Below, piece by piece: positions 37,792 to 46,679 of a stretch of DNA of 64,000 nt. The DNA is from Leptospiraceae bacterium (GTDB lineage Bacteria; Spirochaetota; Leptospiria; Leptospirales; Leptonemataceae): contig JANXCF010000002.1 of NCBI GenBank assembly GCA_025059995.1, positions 62,001-126,000 on the forward strand, written 5' to 3'. A program made the position numbers and the translations under genes. The stretch's first letter is position 1, and every line of letters begins with the position of its first letter. The notes below the pieces were generated by a model, which did not search any database, was not told the DNA's origin, and saw nothing but the letters and a program-made list of their open reading frames with translations.

Positions 37792-38817
37792 TCATGCTTG
37801 TATATCTATCTTTTTTATGATTTTGGAGTTTTCGTCTTTTATACCCCCTTGTATGCTGAGAGATTTTTGCTTTTTTTGTATAATAAGAAAACCATAGTTT
37901 GGTTTTAAGTAAGCTTCAAAAAGACGATACTGGTTCTTTTCTTGAAGAACTTCCTGTTGAAAGCTTTTAGGGAGCTCTTGGTTTAGGCTACTTGCGGTAA
38001 TTTCATAGAGTGAGAAAGGTTTTCCATTTGTCAAGATGTCTTTTTTCGAGATTTCGGCAAAATGCCGATCTCCGCTGATAAAGATAAGATTTTTGATTTT
38101 GAGTTTTTGGATAATTTGTAAGAGTTTTTGTTTTTCATGGGGAAAATTATGCCATTTTTCGAATCGATGTTCTTCAGGTATGACTTGTATGCTACTTGCG
38201 ATGATATAAAAATCTGCTTTTCTTCGGAGTTCTTTTTCTAACCAGTTCCATTGGGTATCTCCGAGAAGAGTTTTTTGGATATCTTCATGTGGCAGATAAT
38301 GTATTACCAAAGGATCTTTTCTTTTTAATGGATCACGAAACCAGCGAGTATCTAATAAAATGACTAAAACTTTGAGTCCTTTCTGATTTATCAAGAAAGA
38401 ATGATATAAGCCTTCTCGTTTTAGCAGCTCTTGATATAGAGAAGGTTGTTTTTGTTTATACCAATAATCTAAGAAGAGCTGTTTTGTGTAGGTTTTTTGA
38501 TCAAACTCTTTCCCGGCATCATTTTTTCCAAAGTCGTGGTCGTCCCAAATCGATAAGATGTTGGTTTTTTCAAAAAACGAACGAAAGGCTTGATTCTGAA
38601 ATAACTTCTGATAAGCAGTTTCGAATTGCTGTTCATTATCTGTATATACATTATCTCCTAAAAAAATAAAATAATCAAAGTTTTCTTTTTGAAGGGTATC
38701 CCAGATTTCGTAGGATCGATTCTGATCGAAACATGATCCAAAGCCAATCCGAACCTCTTGAGCAAGTAGAACAAAAGGCAAAAAAATTAAAGCCGCTACA
38801 AAAAAGTAGTTCTTCAT
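37792..38817 (-). CDS. PhoD-like alkaline phosphatase/phosphodiesterase
   Basis: 341 residues with signal peptide (about 1-19) and metallophosphatase motifs: GSCFDQ at 27-32, LGDNVYTD with Asp55, WDDHDFG at 91-97, SGDRHFAE near 240. These match PhoD-type phosphodiesterases. It would release phosphate from organic phosphates in the periplasm. RBS AAAGGAG precedes ATG 38817. Unlike classical PhoD it lacks a long N-terminal beta-sandwich domain. No pho-box is seen near it, though pstSCAB is in this window. Confidence 0.85.
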   Translation of the reverse strand: MKNYFFVAALIFLPFVLLAQEVRIGFGSCFDQNRSYEIWDTLQKENFDYFIFLGDNVYTDNEQQFETAYQKLFQNQAFRSFFEKTNILSIWDDHDFGKNDAGKEFDQKTYTKQLFLDYWYKQKQPSLYQELLKREGLYHSFLINQKGLKVLVILLDTRWFRDPLKRKDPLVIHYLPHEDIQKTLLGDTQWNWLEKELRRKADFYIIASSIQVIPEEHRFEKWHNFPHEKQKLLQIIQKLKIKNLIFISGDRHFAEISKKDILTNGKPFSLYEITASSLNQELPKSFQQEVLQEKNQYRLFEAYLKPNYGFLIIQKKQKSLSIQGGIKDENSKIIKKIDIQA

Positions 38818-39043
38818 AATAACTCCTTTCAATGGTTGATGAAGATTGTTTCGTAATGGTGGATTTTATCTTGCATTTTTATTTTACATTTTTGTATCAA
38901 GTTTATTATTATAGCTTTGTTTCATAGAAAATAAAATTTGTTAAAAAAACATCCTAAAATTTGTTTAGATAATCTTAATTTTTATTTGACATGTTCTAAT
39001 AAAAAAAGATGTCAAACAATAATTTTGAAATTTTTTGGATTTT

Positions 39044-40234
39044 ATGATTGTTATCAAGGAAAAGGATTTCAAAGTTCCATTAAAAATTTGGACGGATTTG
39101 GAGGAAATCGAAGAAGAAGCAAGACAACAACTTTATAACATTGCACGATTACCTTGGGTTTTTCATCATGTGAGTGTAATGCCTGATGTGCATTTTGGCA
39201 AAGGAGCAACTGTGGGTTCTGTCATAGCCATGAAGGATGCAATATCTCCTGCGGCTGTGGGGGTGGATATCGGATGTGGGATGGCTGCCATCAAAACAAA
39301 CATCAAAGCCAAAGAACTTCCTGATTCATTACGTCCCATTCGTTTAGATATTGAAAAAGCGATACCCGTTGGCTTTGATGAACACAAAATCCCTGTTTAT
39401 CAAGAATACTTACCTGAGTCATTACTCAAAGAAACGAAGGAGTTATTTAAGAACTTTTATCGATTAACAGAAAAGGTTCACAATTTAAGGTCCAAAGCCG
39501 AGATACAATTAGGAACCTTAGGCGGTGGAAACCACTTTATCGAACTTTGTTTGGACACAGAAGAAAATGTGTGGTTAATGCTACATTCGGGCTCTCGTCA
39601 CATCGGACATGAACTGGCAAATTATCACATAGAAAGGGCAAAAAAATTAGCTCACAATCAGAATCTACCTGATCCTGACTTAGCAGTATATTTGGAAGGA
39701 ACCAAAGAAATGGAAGAGTATAAGCATGATTTATATTGGGCACAACGATATGCTTACTTAAATAGAAATGTCATGTTGGAAATTTACAAAAAAGTATTGC
39801 AAAAATACTTCCCTCACTTGAAGGAAGTCGAACGAATTGTTTGTCATCATAATTATGTGGCAGAAGAAATCCACTTTGGGGAAAAAGTGTACATAACAAG
39901 AAAAGGAGCCATACGTGCAAAAAAAGGAGAAATGGGAATCATTCCTGGTTCAATGGGAGCAAAAAGTTACATCGTTCGTGGGTTAGGAAATCCCGAGTCT
40001 TATGAAAGTGCCTCTCATGGAGCTGGAAGAAGAATCAGTAGAAACAAAGCAAAGAAACTCTACACAGAAAAGGACCTGATCGAACAAACTCGCGGTGTCG
40101 AATCAAGAAAAGACAAAGGGATTTTGGATGAAATCCCCGCAGCCTATAAAGATATTGATAAGGTCATGGAACAACAAAAAGACTTGGTAGAAATTGTGTA
40201 TGAGTTAAAACAGGTCCTTTGTGTAAAGGGATAA
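39044..40234 (+). CDS. rtcB: RNA-splicing ligase RtcB
   Basis: 396 residues. The metal-binding motif GVDIGCGM has Cys78, HFGKGATVGSV precedes it, GGGNHFIEL follows, and SHGAGRRISRNKA holds the guanylylated His. RtcB joins 2',3'-cyclic phosphate and 5'-OH RNA ends, repairing tRNA and rRNA. No archease gene is beside it. ATG 39044 is preferred over TTG 39035. It is convergent with a SET-domain gene, with stop codons eight bases apart. Confidence 0.95.
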   Translation: MIVIKEKDFKVPLKIWTDLEEIEEEARQQLYNIARLPWVFHHVSVMPDVHFGKGATVGSVIAMKDAISPAAVGVDIGCGMAAIKTNIKAKELPDSLRPIRLDIEKAIPVGFDEHKIPVYQEYLPESLLKETKELFKNFYRLTEKVHNLRSKAEIQLGTLGGGNHFIELCLDTEENVWLMLHSGSRHIGHELANYHIERAKKLAHNQNLPDPDLAVYLEGTKEMEEYKHDLYWAQRYAYLNRNVMLEIYKKVLQKYFPHLKEVERIVCHHNYVAEEIHFGEKVYITRKGAIRAKKGEMGIIPGSMGAKSYIVRGLGNPESYESASHGAGRRISRNKAKKLYTEKDLIEQTRGVESRKDKGILDEIPAAYKDIDKVMEQQKDLVEIVYELKQVLCVKG

Positions 40235-40241
40235 GAAATCG

Positions 40242-40634
40242 TCAAGTTACGTCTTTCCAATCCTCTCCATAATGAAAGGTGATCTCACAACCAGGATGGA
40301 TAGTTTTGATGGCATATAACTTATTCCCGCGAAATTCTGCATTGGGATTGGAAGAATGATTCAAATATCGGAGTTCGTTCTTCCCATCAATGAGTTTCCA
40401 ACCACCATGCTCTTGTTGCACCCAAAGCACGTAGGTATCATTCTCTAATACAATCACCCCTTCGTAAGTTCCAATATATTCGTTTTTGCGTATCTTTCTT
40501 TTGGCAAATACTCCAAGACCATGGATAGGACTTTTATCCACGTAGACTTTTTTCTTTAGTGATGCTTCAGATCTCTTTGACGGTCGAAATTCTTCTTCTC
40601 GATAGTATTCTTTTTTTTTCGATTTGTTTTTCAT
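40242..40634 (-). CDS. SET-domain protein
   Basis: 130 residues. After a basic N-terminal stretch the SET fold shows HGLGVFAKRKIRKNEYI, LIDGKNELRYLNHSSNPNAE and ITFHYGED, corresponding to the SAM-binding G-x-G and NHS motifs. There is no post-SET Cys cluster. Bacterial SET proteins may methylate Lys of ribosomal or other proteins. It starts eight bases after the fliY stop, on the same transcript. A second SET protein occurs at 49.9-50.8 kb. Confidence 0.85.
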   Translation of the reverse strand: MKNKSKKKEYYREEEFRPSKRSEASLKKKVYVDKSPIHGLGVFAKRKIRKNEYIGTYEGVIVLENDTYVLWVQQEHGGWKLIDGKNELRYLNHSSNPNAEFRGNKLYAIKTIHPGCEITFHYGEDWKDVT

Positions 40635-40642
40635 TTTTCGTG

Positions 40643-41689
40643 TTATCTTCTTAAGCCTAATTTTTCTTTTGTGGAGATGATTTCAGCAATTCTCACACCG
40701 AAGTTTTCATCAATGATTACTACCTCGCCTCGAGCTATTAACTTTCCATTCACTAAAACATCGACATGCTCGCCCGCTTGCTTATCCAACTCGATGACGG
40801 TTCCTTCACCCATTTCTAAAATCTCTTTGATGTATTTTTTGGTTCTCCCTAATTCTACCGTCACAGTCATTTGAACATCCAATAAAAGTTCAATGTTGGG
40901 AGACGTTAAACCTTGTGTTGTCGTGCTTATAGCCGGAAATTCAACGTCTTTAACGGGTATGGTGGGCTCTTCTTCTTTTGTTTCTTCAAGTGTGGTTTCT
41001 ACTTTTGCTTTTTTTTGTAATAGAGAAAGGACCGATCTTGCCATTGAGAAAGGGAAAATTAACAGAAGCCTGGTACTAAAATAGCCTGAGATTTCAAAAT
41101 TATATTGAATTCTAATAAGATACTCTTCACTCAAATCAGATACGAATTCATTTCCATTCACTACTTGTATTCCTAAGAGTGAAAACGTTTCTCCTGTCCT
41201 GGCAGAGAAATAAGAAATCAGCGAATAAATAATTGGATTGAAGGCATCTTTAATAGTTGCCATTTCCGCCGCATCTAATGGGGTGCTTAAATCCTCATCG
41301 CCGTTTCCTCCCATGATGATATTGACGATTTTGTGAGCTTCTTTGAGGGGGAAGATTAAATATGCTTCGCCGTTTACACCACCCGAAACTTTTATGATAA
41401 AAACCACATTGGAACCCTTTAGATCCTTTTGAACTTCTTTCCTTGTTCGAACTTCAGCATAGGGTTCAGTGATGAGGACATTAGCATTTAAGACAATCTG
41501 AAGACCAGATAAACCTTTTGATAGACCTTTCAAAATCTCATCAGCAATTCTATCTCTTTCTAAAGGTGATAGGTCTACTCCTTTTTGAGTGGTAGTTGTA
41601 GTTTGGAAGGTAGATTCTCCCGTTTCTAATAATTCCACATTATTTAGTAGGGCATCAATTTCTTCTTGAGACATTCCTGCATCCACCAT
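40643..41689 (-). CDS. fliY: Flagellar motor switch protein FliY/FliN
   Basis: 348 residues with AGGAGGTTAATC before ATG 41689. N-terminal MSQEEIDALL is the CheY-binding motif shared with FliM and FliY. Residues about 70-210 resemble the CheC/FliM middle domain. The C-terminal SpoA (FliN) domain covers about 270-345 (VELGRTKKYIKEILEMGEGT, then VNGKLIARGEVVII). It is part of the C-ring that reverses the flagellar motor. It is not inside a flagellar operon here, sharing a transcript only with the SET gene. The Pro/Glu-rich linker (about 225-260) may be disordered. Confidence 0.88.
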   Translation of the reverse strand: MVDAGMSQEEIDALLNNVELLETGESTFQTTTTTQKGVDLSPLERDRIADEILKGLSKGLSGLQIVLNANVLITEPYAEVRTRKEVQKDLKGSNVVFIIKVSGGVNGEAYLIFPLKEAHKIVNIIMGGNGDEDLSTPLDAAEMATIKDAFNPIIYSLISYFSARTGETFSLLGIQVVNGNEFVSDLSEEYLIRIQYNFEISGYFSTRLLLIFPFSMARSVLSLLQKKAKVETTLEETKEEEPTIPVKDVEFPAISTTTQGLTSPNIELLLDVQMTVTVELGRTKKYIKEILEMGEGTVIELDKQAGEHVDVLVNGKLIARGEVVIIDENFGVRIAEIISTKEKLGLRR

Positions 41690-41851
41690 GATTAACCTCC
41701 TAATTCATTGTATTCATAACTCCATTTTTATGAAAAGTAAATCAAAAAATCGAGAATTTCACTACATAATTACACATAATATCGAACAAATGGGTAATTG
41801 AGAATAAAGCTTTTTAGTTGACTTATAAATCAATTTTGAAATCCTTTGTTT

Positions 41852-42298
41852 ATGCAATTAAGCAAAGAGCTGATTGGAAGAAAGCTCAAGAGCTACACAA
41901 TCACCGTTGAAAAAGGAAAGATACGTGAATTTTGTATGGCAATTGGGGAAAAGAACCCCATCTTTTTTGATGAAGACGAGGCAAGAAAAGCAGGTTATGA
42001 AGGAATACCTATTCCTCCTACGTTTCAGACCACGTTTCAGTTTTGGGGCTATCCTGAGATTTTCGAAGACATGAGAAGCATGGGAATTGATACAGATCGG
42101 CTTCTTCATATGAAAGAAGAGTACACTTATCTACGTCCCATTTATGCCAATATGACCATCAAAGCCGAGGGAGAAGTAGTGGACGTAAAAACAGGAAAAA
42201 TGGAAATCGTCACCTTTCGAACTACTTATAAAAATGAAAATGATGAGCCTTGTATCATTGCTGAAATGGGAATCATCCTTCGACCCAAAGAATCTTAA
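41852..42298 (+). CDS. MaoC-family hydratase, FAS1-like N-terminal type
   Basis: About 148 residues with the hotdog fold of MaoC_dehydratas_N: REFCMAIGEKNPIFFDEDEAR, IPIPPTFQTTFQFWG and later YTYLRPIYANMTI. The catalytic Asp/His of active MaoC subunits is not in this half, as in HadA/HadC. The next gene supplies the active partner, so the pair probably forms a (3R)-hydroxyacyl thioester dehydratase. ATG 41852 preferred. No ribosome site is visible. Confidence 0.8.
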   Translation: MQLSKELIGRKLKSYTITVEKGKIREFCMAIGEKNPIFFDEDEARKAGYEGIPIPPTFQTTFQFWGYPEIFEDMRSMGIDTDRLLHMKEEYTYLRPIYANMTIKAEGEVVDVKTGKMEIVTFRTTYKNENDEPCIIAEMGIILRPKES

Positions 42299-42310
42299 TC
42301 AGGAGTTCCT

Positions 42311-42715
42311 ATGAAAACTTTTGAAGACTTCCAAGTAAATCAAGAACTTGAACCTTTACGTATAGGACCCATCACCCATATGGATTTGGTGAGATATGCA
42401 GGAGCTTCAGGAGATTTCAATCCCATTCATACCGATCCAGAGTTTGCAAAAAAAGTGGGATTAAATGGAACGATAGCTCATGGAATGTTTGTGATGGCAC
42501 AATTGGGAAGGTTATTAACTAACCATTTTCATCTTCATAAAATTAAATCCTTCGGTGTAAAATTTCGTGGCATGACTAAGTTGGGAGAAACCTTAATCTG
42601 CACTGGAGTAGTAAAAAAGAAAAATGAAGAACAACGAACCATGATTGTGTCATTACAAGCAGCATCCGAGTCTGGAGATATAAAAGCTTCTGGGGAAGCA
42701 GAAATTCAGTTTTAG
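42311..42715 (+). CDS. MaoC-family dehydratase, catalytic subunit
   Basis: 134 residues. The hydratase-2 motif YAGASGDFNPIHTDPEFAK carries the catalytic Asp and His, followed by IAHGMFVMAQLGRLL. It dehydrates (R)-3-hydroxyacyl-ACP or CoA, as in HadB. RBS CAGGAG sits before ATG 42311, 12 bases after the neighbouring hydratase-like gene. The substrate may be a fatty-acid synthesis or degradation intermediate; no other FAS gene is nearby. Confidence 0.85.
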   Translation: MKTFEDFQVNQELEPLRIGPITHMDLVRYAGASGDFNPIHTDPEFAKKVGLNGTIAHGMFVMAQLGRLLTNHFHLHKIKSFGVKFRGMTKLGETLICTGVVKKKNEEQRTMIVSLQAASESGDIKASGEAEIQF

Positions 42716-42720
42716 GAATG

Positions 42721-43182
42721 TTATTTCTGATAGATGACGAAACAGCTACTATGACTTTTGAGGGTCTTTTTCTTCTCATCGCAAGTAGGAGAAGAGTAGA
42801 TAATTTTCGAACATTCTCCATAATGAAGCAAAAAAACCTTTTGTTGGTCATTAAAATACTGAGCTATATCTAATAGACTTAATGGGAATCCTTGTTGATA
42901 TATTTTTGAGAGCGTTTCGACTTGTTGTTGATTGGGCTTAAGTAATGACTCGAGAGTTTGAGCTTGTTCGTGTTGGCAGTTTTTTAAAGTCGCTTTTGAT
43001 AAAAGATAGTGTTTTTGTTGAGGGTGGTTTTGGAATGCCTTTTCAATTTCCTCATGAATACAAGGTATCATTTGGCTACAGAATTGCGTAATCTCACTGG
43101 TCTTTTCTAAGTATTTTGTTATTGACTTTTCATCCTTACAAAACAAGAAAAATACAAAAACTACGATTCTGAGTTTTTTCAT
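42721..43182 (-). CDS. Cys-rich secreted protein or lipoprotein, unknown function
   Basis: 153 residues. A short hydrophobic N-terminus ends in FFLFC (Cys15), a relaxed lipobox. Further Cys residues (CSQMIPC, NCQHE, YGECSK, TCDEK, SCF) suggest disulfide bonds in the periplasm. Helical content is high (about 55-110). It is convergent with the MaoC gene, stops five bases apart, and divergent from the globin gene. No family recognised; it may relate to small cysteine-bearing lipoproteins of Leptospira. Confidence 0.6.
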   Translation of the reverse strand: MKKLRIVVFVFFLFCKDEKSITKYLEKTSEITQFCSQMIPCIHEEIEKAFQNHPQQKHYLLSKATLKNCQHEQAQTLESLLKPNQQQVETLSKIYQQGFPLSLLDIAQYFNDQQKVFLLHYGECSKIIYSSPTCDEKKKTLKSHSSCFVIYQK

Positions 43183-43243
43183 ATAAAATTTTCAATCCAG
43201 AATTTTAATTGCAAATCCACAAAAAAGTAATTTCTTTATTTTT

Positions 43244-43675
43244 ATGCGAGAGGTTTACGTCCCACCATCAGGACCACCAAAAAAAGCACCTCCAGAACTT
43301 TATTCCATCTTAAAGGAAGACGGGATCAGAAAGCTCTTGTGGCTTCATTATAAGAATTTATCCCAATCGAAGATAAGTTTCCTATTTCCACGGAATGAGC
43401 AAGAACTCCTCAAGTCGGCTGAGAAAAATGCAGATTTTTTTATTCAAGTCTTAGGAGGACCTCCCCTATTCACTCAAAAGTATGGTCCGCCCATGATGAG
43501 GGCACGACACATGAAATTCCCCATCACCTACGAACACCGTAATGTTTGGCTTGAGTGCTTTTTCTTAGCCATTGAGGAAATCAAAAAAGAAATCCCATTA
43601 GAAGAAAACCAAGAAAAAGAATTCAAAGAGTTTTTGGAAGACTTCTCCGAATGGATGGTCAACACAAAAGACTGA
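43244..43675 (+). CDS. Truncated haemoglobin-like globin
   Basis: 143 residues. The end of the globin core reads GGPPLFTQKYGPPMMRARHMKFPIT, where the proximal His region (MRARHMKFPI) matches group II/III truncated globins and related bacterial heme proteins. NVWLECFFLAI is the H helix. A Pro-rich N-terminus (VPPSGPPKKAPPE) precedes it. It probably binds O2, NO or sulfide, in detoxification. It is a single gene, with no reductase adjacent. Confidence 0.8.
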   Translation: MREVYVPPSGPPKKAPPELYSILKEDGIRKLLWLHYKNLSQSKISFLFPRNEQELLKSAEKNADFFIQVLGGPPLFTQKYGPPMMRARHMKFPITYEHRNVWLECFFLAIEEIKKEIPLEENQEKEFKEFLEDFSEWMVNTKD

Positions 43676-43879
43676 CACCACCAAAATCAGTTTACCTCAA
43701 AAACCTCAAAAGTAGTTAAAAAATCGAAATGGTGAGGTAAAATACAAGAAACACAAACTTTAAAAATAGCTTTAAAACCGTATTGACAAAGAGTTTGAAT
43801 TCATGTTTCAGTTTGATATTTCATAAAAATTGAGGATTGGTTTAGCAATACCTATCTGATAGCACAAAATAAAAAAAGC

Positions 43880-44208
43880 CTAATTTTCAAAAAAGACCCT
43901 TTTATGCTGAAATCGGTAAGCATTCATGTCGAGTTGGAAGTCGTCAGTCTTCCATCGATTTTCGATAACCCATTGGTAAAGTTTTCTTTACATTCGTTCC
44001 TGCCAAAGGAAAAGCATCAAAAAACCAAAAAGCAAATAAAGGGATAAATGAGATAAAGGTTTCAGTAAGTCAATAAGAGGGTTAAAATAACAAAAATGAT
44101 GGTCCGACCTTTGATGAGGAAGGAATTAAAAGCCATTCGTTTAATGATGTCTTGGACGATTTTGATTTCTTCTAAGAAGAACTTTGCTTTTTGTTCTTTT
44201 TTTAGCAT
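43880..44208 (-). pseudogene. Decayed small membrane protein
   Basis: From ATG 44208 the frame reads MLKKEQKAKFFLEEIKIV, a helix pattern (DIIKRMAFNSFLIKG), then a membrane segment before a TGA. The downstream frame continues as FLLWQERM, a TAA where a Tyr is expected, then RKLYQWVIENRWKTDDFQLD, MNAYRFQHKR. This resembles membrane proteins whose conserved core is FWFLDAYFLRQERMYRKLY, so at least one nonsense and one frameshift have hit it. The last conserved part of such proteins is missing. Confidence 0.65.
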
Positions 44209-44355
44209 GGAGGGAGCTCCCTATTTTATTTAATGATAAGACTTTTTTGTTTAGTCAATAAGTTTGAAATTCTTTACTTCAACTTTTATCTGAAATTGGG
44301 TGAGTGCTTGGTTCTATTAATAGGGCTTTTTGAATATTGTTTTTCTCATGGAAAT

Positions 44356-44440
44356 TGGGCAGGGGAGGATTCGAACCTCCGTAACCCTTTCGGGTGCCAG
44401 ATTTACAGTCTGGTGCCATTAACCACTCGGCCACCTACCC
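44356..44440 (-). tRNA. tRNA-Tyr (anticodon GTA)
   Basis: 85 nt, class II with a variable arm. On the minus strand the acceptor GGGTAGG pairs with CCTGCCC (one G-T). The anticodon arm is CAGACTGTAAATCTG. CGAATCC forms the T-loop. CCA is not encoded. It lies three bases after tRNA-Thr, so the two are one transcript. Confidence 0.97.
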
Positions 44441-44443
44441 AAT

Positions 44444-44516
44444 TGCTGCCTGTAGGCTTCGAACCCACGACCTGCTGATTACAAGTCAGCCGCTCTACCA
44501 ACTGAGCTAAGGCAGC
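44444..44516 (-). tRNA. tRNA-Thr (anticodon TGT)
   Basis: 73 nt. The acceptor GCTGCCT pairs perfectly with AGGCAGC. The D-arm is TAGCTCAGTTGGTAGAGC, the anticodon stem-loop CTGACTTGTAATCAG, and GGGTTCGAAGCC includes the T-loop. The first base of the gene directly abuts the stop codon of the zinc-ribbon relic upstream (44517). Confidence 0.97.
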
Positions 44517-45243
44517 TTATGTGGTATCCATAACAATCAAGCCAAATCCTTCGTCAACAAGAAAATCCCAAAAATTTCCATCACTTTGGGAATTTGTTTT
44601 TTCCAAAAAATATAGTTCATCTTCAAAAATCCATTCTCCCCTCTCCCCTTTGGAAGGATCCTGACAAAGATAAAAGCCCAGAGCTGGATGGATTTTATCG
44701 AAGGCACAACAACGCCAAGCGATGGGAGTTCTTCTTCTGCTTTGTGTTTTCTTTCTTCTTGTTTTCGGTGGAGTTCTTCGAGACGTTTGATTTTCTTTTC
44801 TCTTCGGCTCTGGCTTCTTCACCGTTCCTCAAGAGGTTTCGGATTTGTTCTTCACTTAGTAAAGTCTTTGGGGCGTGGGATTCTTCTTTGAGTTTTTGTT
44901 TTCTTTTTCGAGCTCTCGTATGAGCTTTTCTGTTTCTTCTTTGTGCTCAGTGCTTTGGGTAAAAAAGAGATATTTTTTGAGCGGAAAAGTAGGCACGTGC
45001 CTTTTGCGAGTTTGTGAATTCCTTATCCATGCTCCACACGACTCACAAACATCAGCAGAAGGAGACGAAATCGGATTTCCACATCTAAAGTTTTAGTGTT
45101 TTTTTTTAATGCATGTCCACACTCACCACACAATACGCAATCAAGCTCCTCAAGAGTATGACAATTTGGACAAACCAGTAAGGTTTTTTCTTTTTTGGCT
45201 TTTTGATATTGTTGGTATTAAGTTTGGAATTTGAGATCATCAT
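44517..45243 (-). pseudogene. Decayed double zinc-ribbon and coiled-coil protein, coupled to the PP2C gene
   Basis: The ATG overlaps the PP2C stop as ATGA. Reading across frames gives a first ribbon CPNCHTLEELDCVLCGECG, then CGNPISSPSADVCESCG, then a Glu/Lys-rich coiled coil (RRLEELHRKQEERKHKAEEE-like), and a C-terminal FWDFLVDEGFGLIVMD ending at 44517. At least two frameshifts break it. Zinc ribbons with coiled coils often sit beside kinase/phosphatase modules. It probably once served the neighbouring system. Confidence 0.55.
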
Positions 45244-45992
45244 TCATTGTCAACTCCTTTAATACGGAAAAAAACGCAACTTACATTATCACTCGAGAGA
45301 GGAAGAATTTGCTTCATGAGTTCTTTCCCCAGAGCTTGCATATCAAGGCGAAAATCAAAGTCCTCAGGTAGATATTCCCAAAAACCATCACTACACAATA
45401 AGAAAACGTCATCATTGAAGATTCTTCTTGAGAGCTGATTCATTTCGAAGTAGATTTCGTTCTTGGTTCCCAAGGAGTTCGCTAAAATATTCGATGGAAT
45501 GAAATCATTTTTGGTGAGGTTTCTCAAAGTGTGGTCTTCTGTGATTAAGAGCAGATTCCCGTCTCGAATTCGATATAAACGAGTATCACCAACATGCACA
45601 TAGAAAAACTCACCATAGTAGTTTAAAACCCCCGTGAAGGTGGTTCCCATGTTTTCATATTCCGGGTTTTCTTTGCCTTTTTGGAGGAGGATTTCGTTGG
45701 TTTCTTTCATGATCTTTTTCACTTGTTCCTCGAGTTGAGGGATACTCATCCCCTTGGGTAGATGGGTGGTTTTTTCCGCAATCACCTTTCCGGCGAGTTC
45801 ACTGGCAACATCTCCAGCTCTGTGTCCACCGATCCCGTCCAAAACAGAAATCATAAATACTTTTTCGTGGATGTCTTCGATGACAAAAAACCTTTCTTCA
45901 TCGCGAATGAACTCTTGGTTTACGAAAATGGCATCTTCGTTTCGCCATCGGATAAAGCCTTTATGGGAGTTAGCATAAATTTCGATTTTCAT
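45240..45992 (-). CDS. PP2C-family Ser/Thr protein phosphatase
   Basis: 250 residues with all PP2C motifs: RNED near 17-20, VLDGIGGHRAGDVAS at 51-64, GTTFTGVL, FYVHVGDTRLYR, LCSDGFWEYL and SSDNVSCV. The metal-ligand Asp residues are in place, so it is probably active in the cytoplasm. It is the only intact gene of an otherwise ruined cluster (kinase, AAA ATPase, FHA and zinc-ribbon remnants). It may now serve other substrates, such as the STAS protein at 29.1 kb (speculation). Confidence 0.92.
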   Translation of the reverse strand: MKIEIYANSHKGFIRWRNEDAIFVNQEFIRDEERFFVIEDIHEKVFMISVLDGIGGHRAGDVASELAGKVIAEKTTHLPKGMSIPQLEEQVKKIMKETNEILLQKGKENPEYENMGTTFTGVLNYYGEFFYVHVGDTRLYRIRDGNLLLITEDHTLRNLTKNDFIPSNILANSLGTKNEIYFEMNQLSRRIFNDDVFLLCSDGFWEYLPEDFDFRLDMQALGKELMKQILPLSSDNVSCVFFRIKGVDNE

Positions 45993-45994
45993 TT

Positions 45995-46117
45995 TTAGGA
46001 CCTTAAAGTAGCATTGAGATTCTGAATTTTTACTACAAATTTTATGTCAGCAATTTCTAAGACTCCCTGGTTTTCAAGGACTTGGATTTCATTAGGATTA
46101 AGTTTTTTCTCGTTATA
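45995..46117 (-). pseudogene. C-terminal remnant of an FHA-like domain protein
   Basis: The frame reads KYNEKKLNPNEIQVLENQGV, then LEIADIKFVVKIQN and a stop at 45995. This is like the last strands of an FHA domain (V-N-x-K-x-L-x-P-x-x-x-x-x-L, then I-x-I-x-x-x-x-F). Only the tail survives, joined to the AAA remnant by stops. It is a short match, so the family call is tentative. Confidence 0.4.
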
Positions 46118-46122
46118 CTTTA

Positions 46123-46262
46123 TACTTATACTTGGTGCCAAATGATAACAATAAACTTTCCTCGATCGTCCTCCATACGCTTAAGAAGGGTATCCACTGC
46201 TTCTCCAAAAGAATCCGACCTATTCCACCTATCAGGAAGTTCATACTTGCTTCTTTTTTTTT
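46123..46262 (-). pseudogene. Fragment of CbbX/SpoVK-type AAA ATPase
   Basis: YELPDRWNRSDSFGEAVDTL and LLKRMEDDRGKFIVII match the sensor-side region of CbbX/SpoVK ATPases (usually D-F-G-x-E-A-I-D-T-L-L-K-x-M-E-D-x-R). A stop follows soon after. The Walker motifs are gone. The fragment lies between the FHA remnant and an empty stretch. Confidence 0.65.
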
Positions 46263-46679
46263 CATAAACAAAAACACGAACATCAGTTTTACATATTTAC
46301 ATTAAAGAGAGCTATCATCAAGTTTACTTATTGAAACTTGCATTGACATTTTCATATAGTCAAGCTTAAGCTCAGTTTGATGATTTTGTTTAGAGTTCTG
46401 ATTTTTTTTAAAACACACACTTAGCTCAAAAGACCAACGAAACCGAAACGAAAAGAACGTAGCTCAAACCCAAAGCCCAATCGAGATTTTCGACATCACG
46501 GGGTTATGAAGACGATTTGATTTACAACCCTTCATCGCTATCCACGCAGAAAAAACGTTATGGGGGGATAACCAACATCATCAATCACAGTTCATGATTG
46601 GGGTTTATTGTTGATTTTTTCGATATTTTAAGTAATACTTACCATAATCTGTCCATTTGAGTTCCACTCCTTCGGCTTA
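46263..46679. other. Eroded stretch between AAA fragment and kinase relic
   Basis: No open frame. On the minus strand one frame reads NVFSAWIAMKGCKSNRLHNP, then VMSKISIGL, faintly like a CAP/SCP-domain core (A-W-x-x-S-x-G-H-R). The evidence is too weak to call. The stretch may hold further ruins of the same locus. Confidence 0.25.

Noticed and set aside
44233-44478. Open frame across both tRNA genes
   Set aside because: It is a translated shadow of tRNA-Tyr and tRNA-Thr (it ends with typical tRNA-derived residues).
46300-46640. Possible CAP/SCP-domain remnant in the 46.3-46.6 kb gap
   Set aside because: Only about 25 residues match loosely in one frame, with stops around them. Not enough to call a gene.
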